Assembly (NCBI GenBank): GCA_029101005.1
Contig: JAQXQE010000027.1
Span: forward strand, 1 to 64,000
Direction: 5' to 3'
Length of the DNA stretch: 64,000 nucleotides
Source: Bacillota bacterium
GTDB taxonomy: Bacteria > Bacillota > Clostridia > Peptostreptococcales > Anaerovoracaceae
The notes under the pieces were generated by a model that had not been told where the DNA came from, did no database searches, and worked only from the letters and a program-made list of their open reading frames with translations. The translations under genes were made by a program, and so were the position numbers. Positions 62,737 through 64,000 of this stretch are shown here, piece after piece (positions within the stretch are counted from its first letter, which is position 1; each line of letters starts with the position of its first letter).

Positions 62737-63843
62737 ATGAGAATAGTACTCACAGGCGGATGCACAGGTGGACATATCTATCCTGCGCTCGCTATTGGAG
62801 ATAAATTCAAAGAGAAGCAGGAGGATGTTGAGATCCTCTATGTTGCACATCCTTACGGACTCGAGACAAGCATCGTTCCTAAGGCTGGATACGAGCTCAA
62901 GCTCGTAACAGCTGAGTGGTTCGACAGAAGCAATCCTATAAGGCTCGCAAAGACTATTATGCATACAGCAAAGGGTCGCAAAGAGGCATACAGAATTATG
63001 AAAGAGTTCAAGCCTGATGTAGTAATGAGCACAGGAAGCTTCGTAAGTGTACCTGTAGTTCTCGCCGGCAAGAAGTTCGGAGCAGACATCTACATCCAGG
63101 AGCAGAATGCTTTCCCTGGCTTATCTAATAAGCTCCTCAGTAAGTTCGCTAAGAATATTTTCCTCGGTTTCGAGGCTGGAAGAGAGCAGTTCAAGGAGAA
63201 GGACAAGCTGATCTACAGCGGCAATCCTGTAAGAGCGGAGTTCTATAACAGAGATCAGGCGGCTGACAGAGAGGCTCTCGGAATTCCTAAGGATGACCTC
63301 GTAATCATGGCCTTCGGAGGAAGCCTCGGATCACCAACAATTAACTCCATTGGAGAAGAGATTATCCGCAGATACGGCGGTAAGAAGGGTGTTACCTTCA
63401 TCTTCGGAATGGGCAAGGGCTACTACGAGGAGACTTATGCAAGACTCAGGGAGCAGGGTCTGACAGACTTCGACAATGTCAGAATGGCTCCATATATCGA
63501 TGGAATGCCGCGCACAATATCCGCTTCAGATATCGTAATCAGCAGATCAGGTGCACTCTCGGTTGCTGAGATCACAATGTGTGGAAGAGCAGCAATCTTC
63601 GTTCCATCACCAAATGTTACAGCTGACCACCAGTACTTCAACGCGAAGGCAGTTGCAGACAACGGTGGAGCATACATCGTAAGAGAGAATGAGGGCACTA
63701 CAGACGAAGTAATGGCTAAGCTCGACAAGCTCATCGCTGACCCTGAACTCGTGAAGAAGATGGGTGAGGCAAGCTTCGAACTCGCACCTGTAGATGCTAC
63801 AGAGATTATATATAACCGTATCATGGAGACTTATGGCAGATAG
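62737..63843 (+). CDS. murG: Undecaprenyl-PP-MurNAc-pentapeptide GlcNAc transferase
   Basis: Forms lipid II from lipid I. The 368-residue GT28 enzyme has GGCTGGHIYPALAIGDKF, STGSFVSVPVVLAGK, EQNAFPGLSNK, FGGSLGSPTINSI and SRSGALSVAEI. The ATG at 62737, 7 nt after ftsW, matches the family start; the ribosome site is weak, so coupling to ftsW is likely. Confidence 0.95.
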   Translation: MRIVLTGGCTGGHIYPALAIGDKFKEKQEDVEILYVAHPYGLETSIVPKAGYELKLVTAEWFDRSNPIRLAKTIMHTAKGRKEAYRIMKEFKPDVVMSTGSFVSVPVVLAGKKFGADIYIQEQNAFPGLSNKLLSKFAKNIFLGFEAGREQFKEKDKLIYSGNPVRAEFYNRDQAADREALGIPKDDLVIMAFGGSLGSPTINSIGEEIIRRYGGKKGVTFIFGMGKGYYEETYARLREQGLTDFDNVRMAPYIDGMPRTISASDIVISRSGALSVAEITMCGRAAIFVPSPNVTADHQYFNAKAVADNGGAYIVRENEGTTDEVMAKLDKLIADPELVKKMGEASFELAPVDATEIIYNRIMETYGR

Positions 63844-64000
63844 ACGTCCTGATGAAAGAGAAGAGATACAGTACGGACTCAGCGAGGAGGATTATTACTC
63901 CGTCGTTGATGCCAATATAGAGCGTCGTAAGCAGGAGCGAGAGAATCGCAAGAAGCAGAAGATGAAGAGGGCGAGAAAACCTCTTATGATTCTGCTCGCT
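63833..64000 (+). CDS. ftsQ: FtsQ/DivIB-like division protein (5' part)
   Basis: The frame overlaps the end of murG by 11 nt, with GGAG just before the ATG, and is cut by the window end after 56 codons. A highly charged cytoplasmic segment (RRKQERENRKKQKMKRARK) is followed by the start of a membrane helix (PLMILLA), the topology of FtsQ/DivIB, which normally follows murG in the dcw cluster. The diagnostic POTRA domain is outside the window. Confidence 0.75.
   Translation, partial: MADRRPDEREEIQYGLSEEDYYSVVDANIERRKQERENRKKQKMKRARKPLMILLA

Overview
The window looks like chromosome of a Gram-positive, low-to-mid GC anaerobe of the Clostridia. The support is AGGAGG-type ribosome binding sites, Clostridia-style cell-wall-binding repeat (CWB2) proteins, butyrate kinase, a class I tetrahydrofolate riboswitch, Hsp33, Tex and a division/cell-wall (dcw) cluster led by mraZ. 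A relative of Mogibacterium, Eubacterium or Anaerovoracaceae is my guess. I see no phage, transposase, CRISPR array, rRNA or tRNA gene.

Layout. 1-5.1 kb: a leftward tyrA whose leader appears to encode a tyrosine-rich attenuator peptide; then an ABC-F ATPase and a GNAT acetyltransferase with a two-part ThrE-type exporter. 5.1-10.7 kb: hslO, then a folate operon (folC, folE, HD hydrolase, folP, folBK) behind a tetrahydrofolate riboswitch; folC has no canonical start codon. 10.7-16.5 kb: a decayed LTA-synthase-like sulfatase gene, then two AT-richer genes for a secreted subtilase and a protease-less partner, both with CWB2 repeats. 16.8-19.6 kb: SstT transporter, a membrane J-domain protein and a small protein. 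19.6-24.3 kb: a catabolic-looking operon (Cys-motif protein, GcvT-like transferase, SDR) divergent from a PucR-type regulator.

24.4-33.6 kb: EamA permease, Asp/Glu racemase family protein, ABC exporter, aspartokinase, AMP-dependent ligase, DASS transporter and nitroreductase. 33.7-37.9 kb: LysR regulator, SGNH-like protein and MBOAT acyltransferase in one operon, facing an acyl carrier protein and a tiny 20-residue peptide gene. 37.9-53.5 kb: HD-GYP phosphodiesterase, butyrate kinase, a MacB-type ABC protein, Tex, a TGS-uridine kinase fusion, an SPFH/zinc-ribbon/TPM set, an SDR lacking its catalytic Tyr and an acyl-ACP thioesterase. 53.5-64 kb: the dcw cluster mraZ, rsmH, ftsL, PBP, murF, mraY, murD, ftsW, murG and the start of ftsQ; murE is absent from its usual place.

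The most interesting points are the Tyr-codon leader of tyrA, the folate riboswitch with a visible Shine-Dalgarno switch and a non-canonical folC start, the protease/propeptide pair, the PucR-controlled GcvT-like operon, the 20-residue peptide gene and a 32-bp hairpin repeat present three times. All functions are read from sequence by eye; no search was run.
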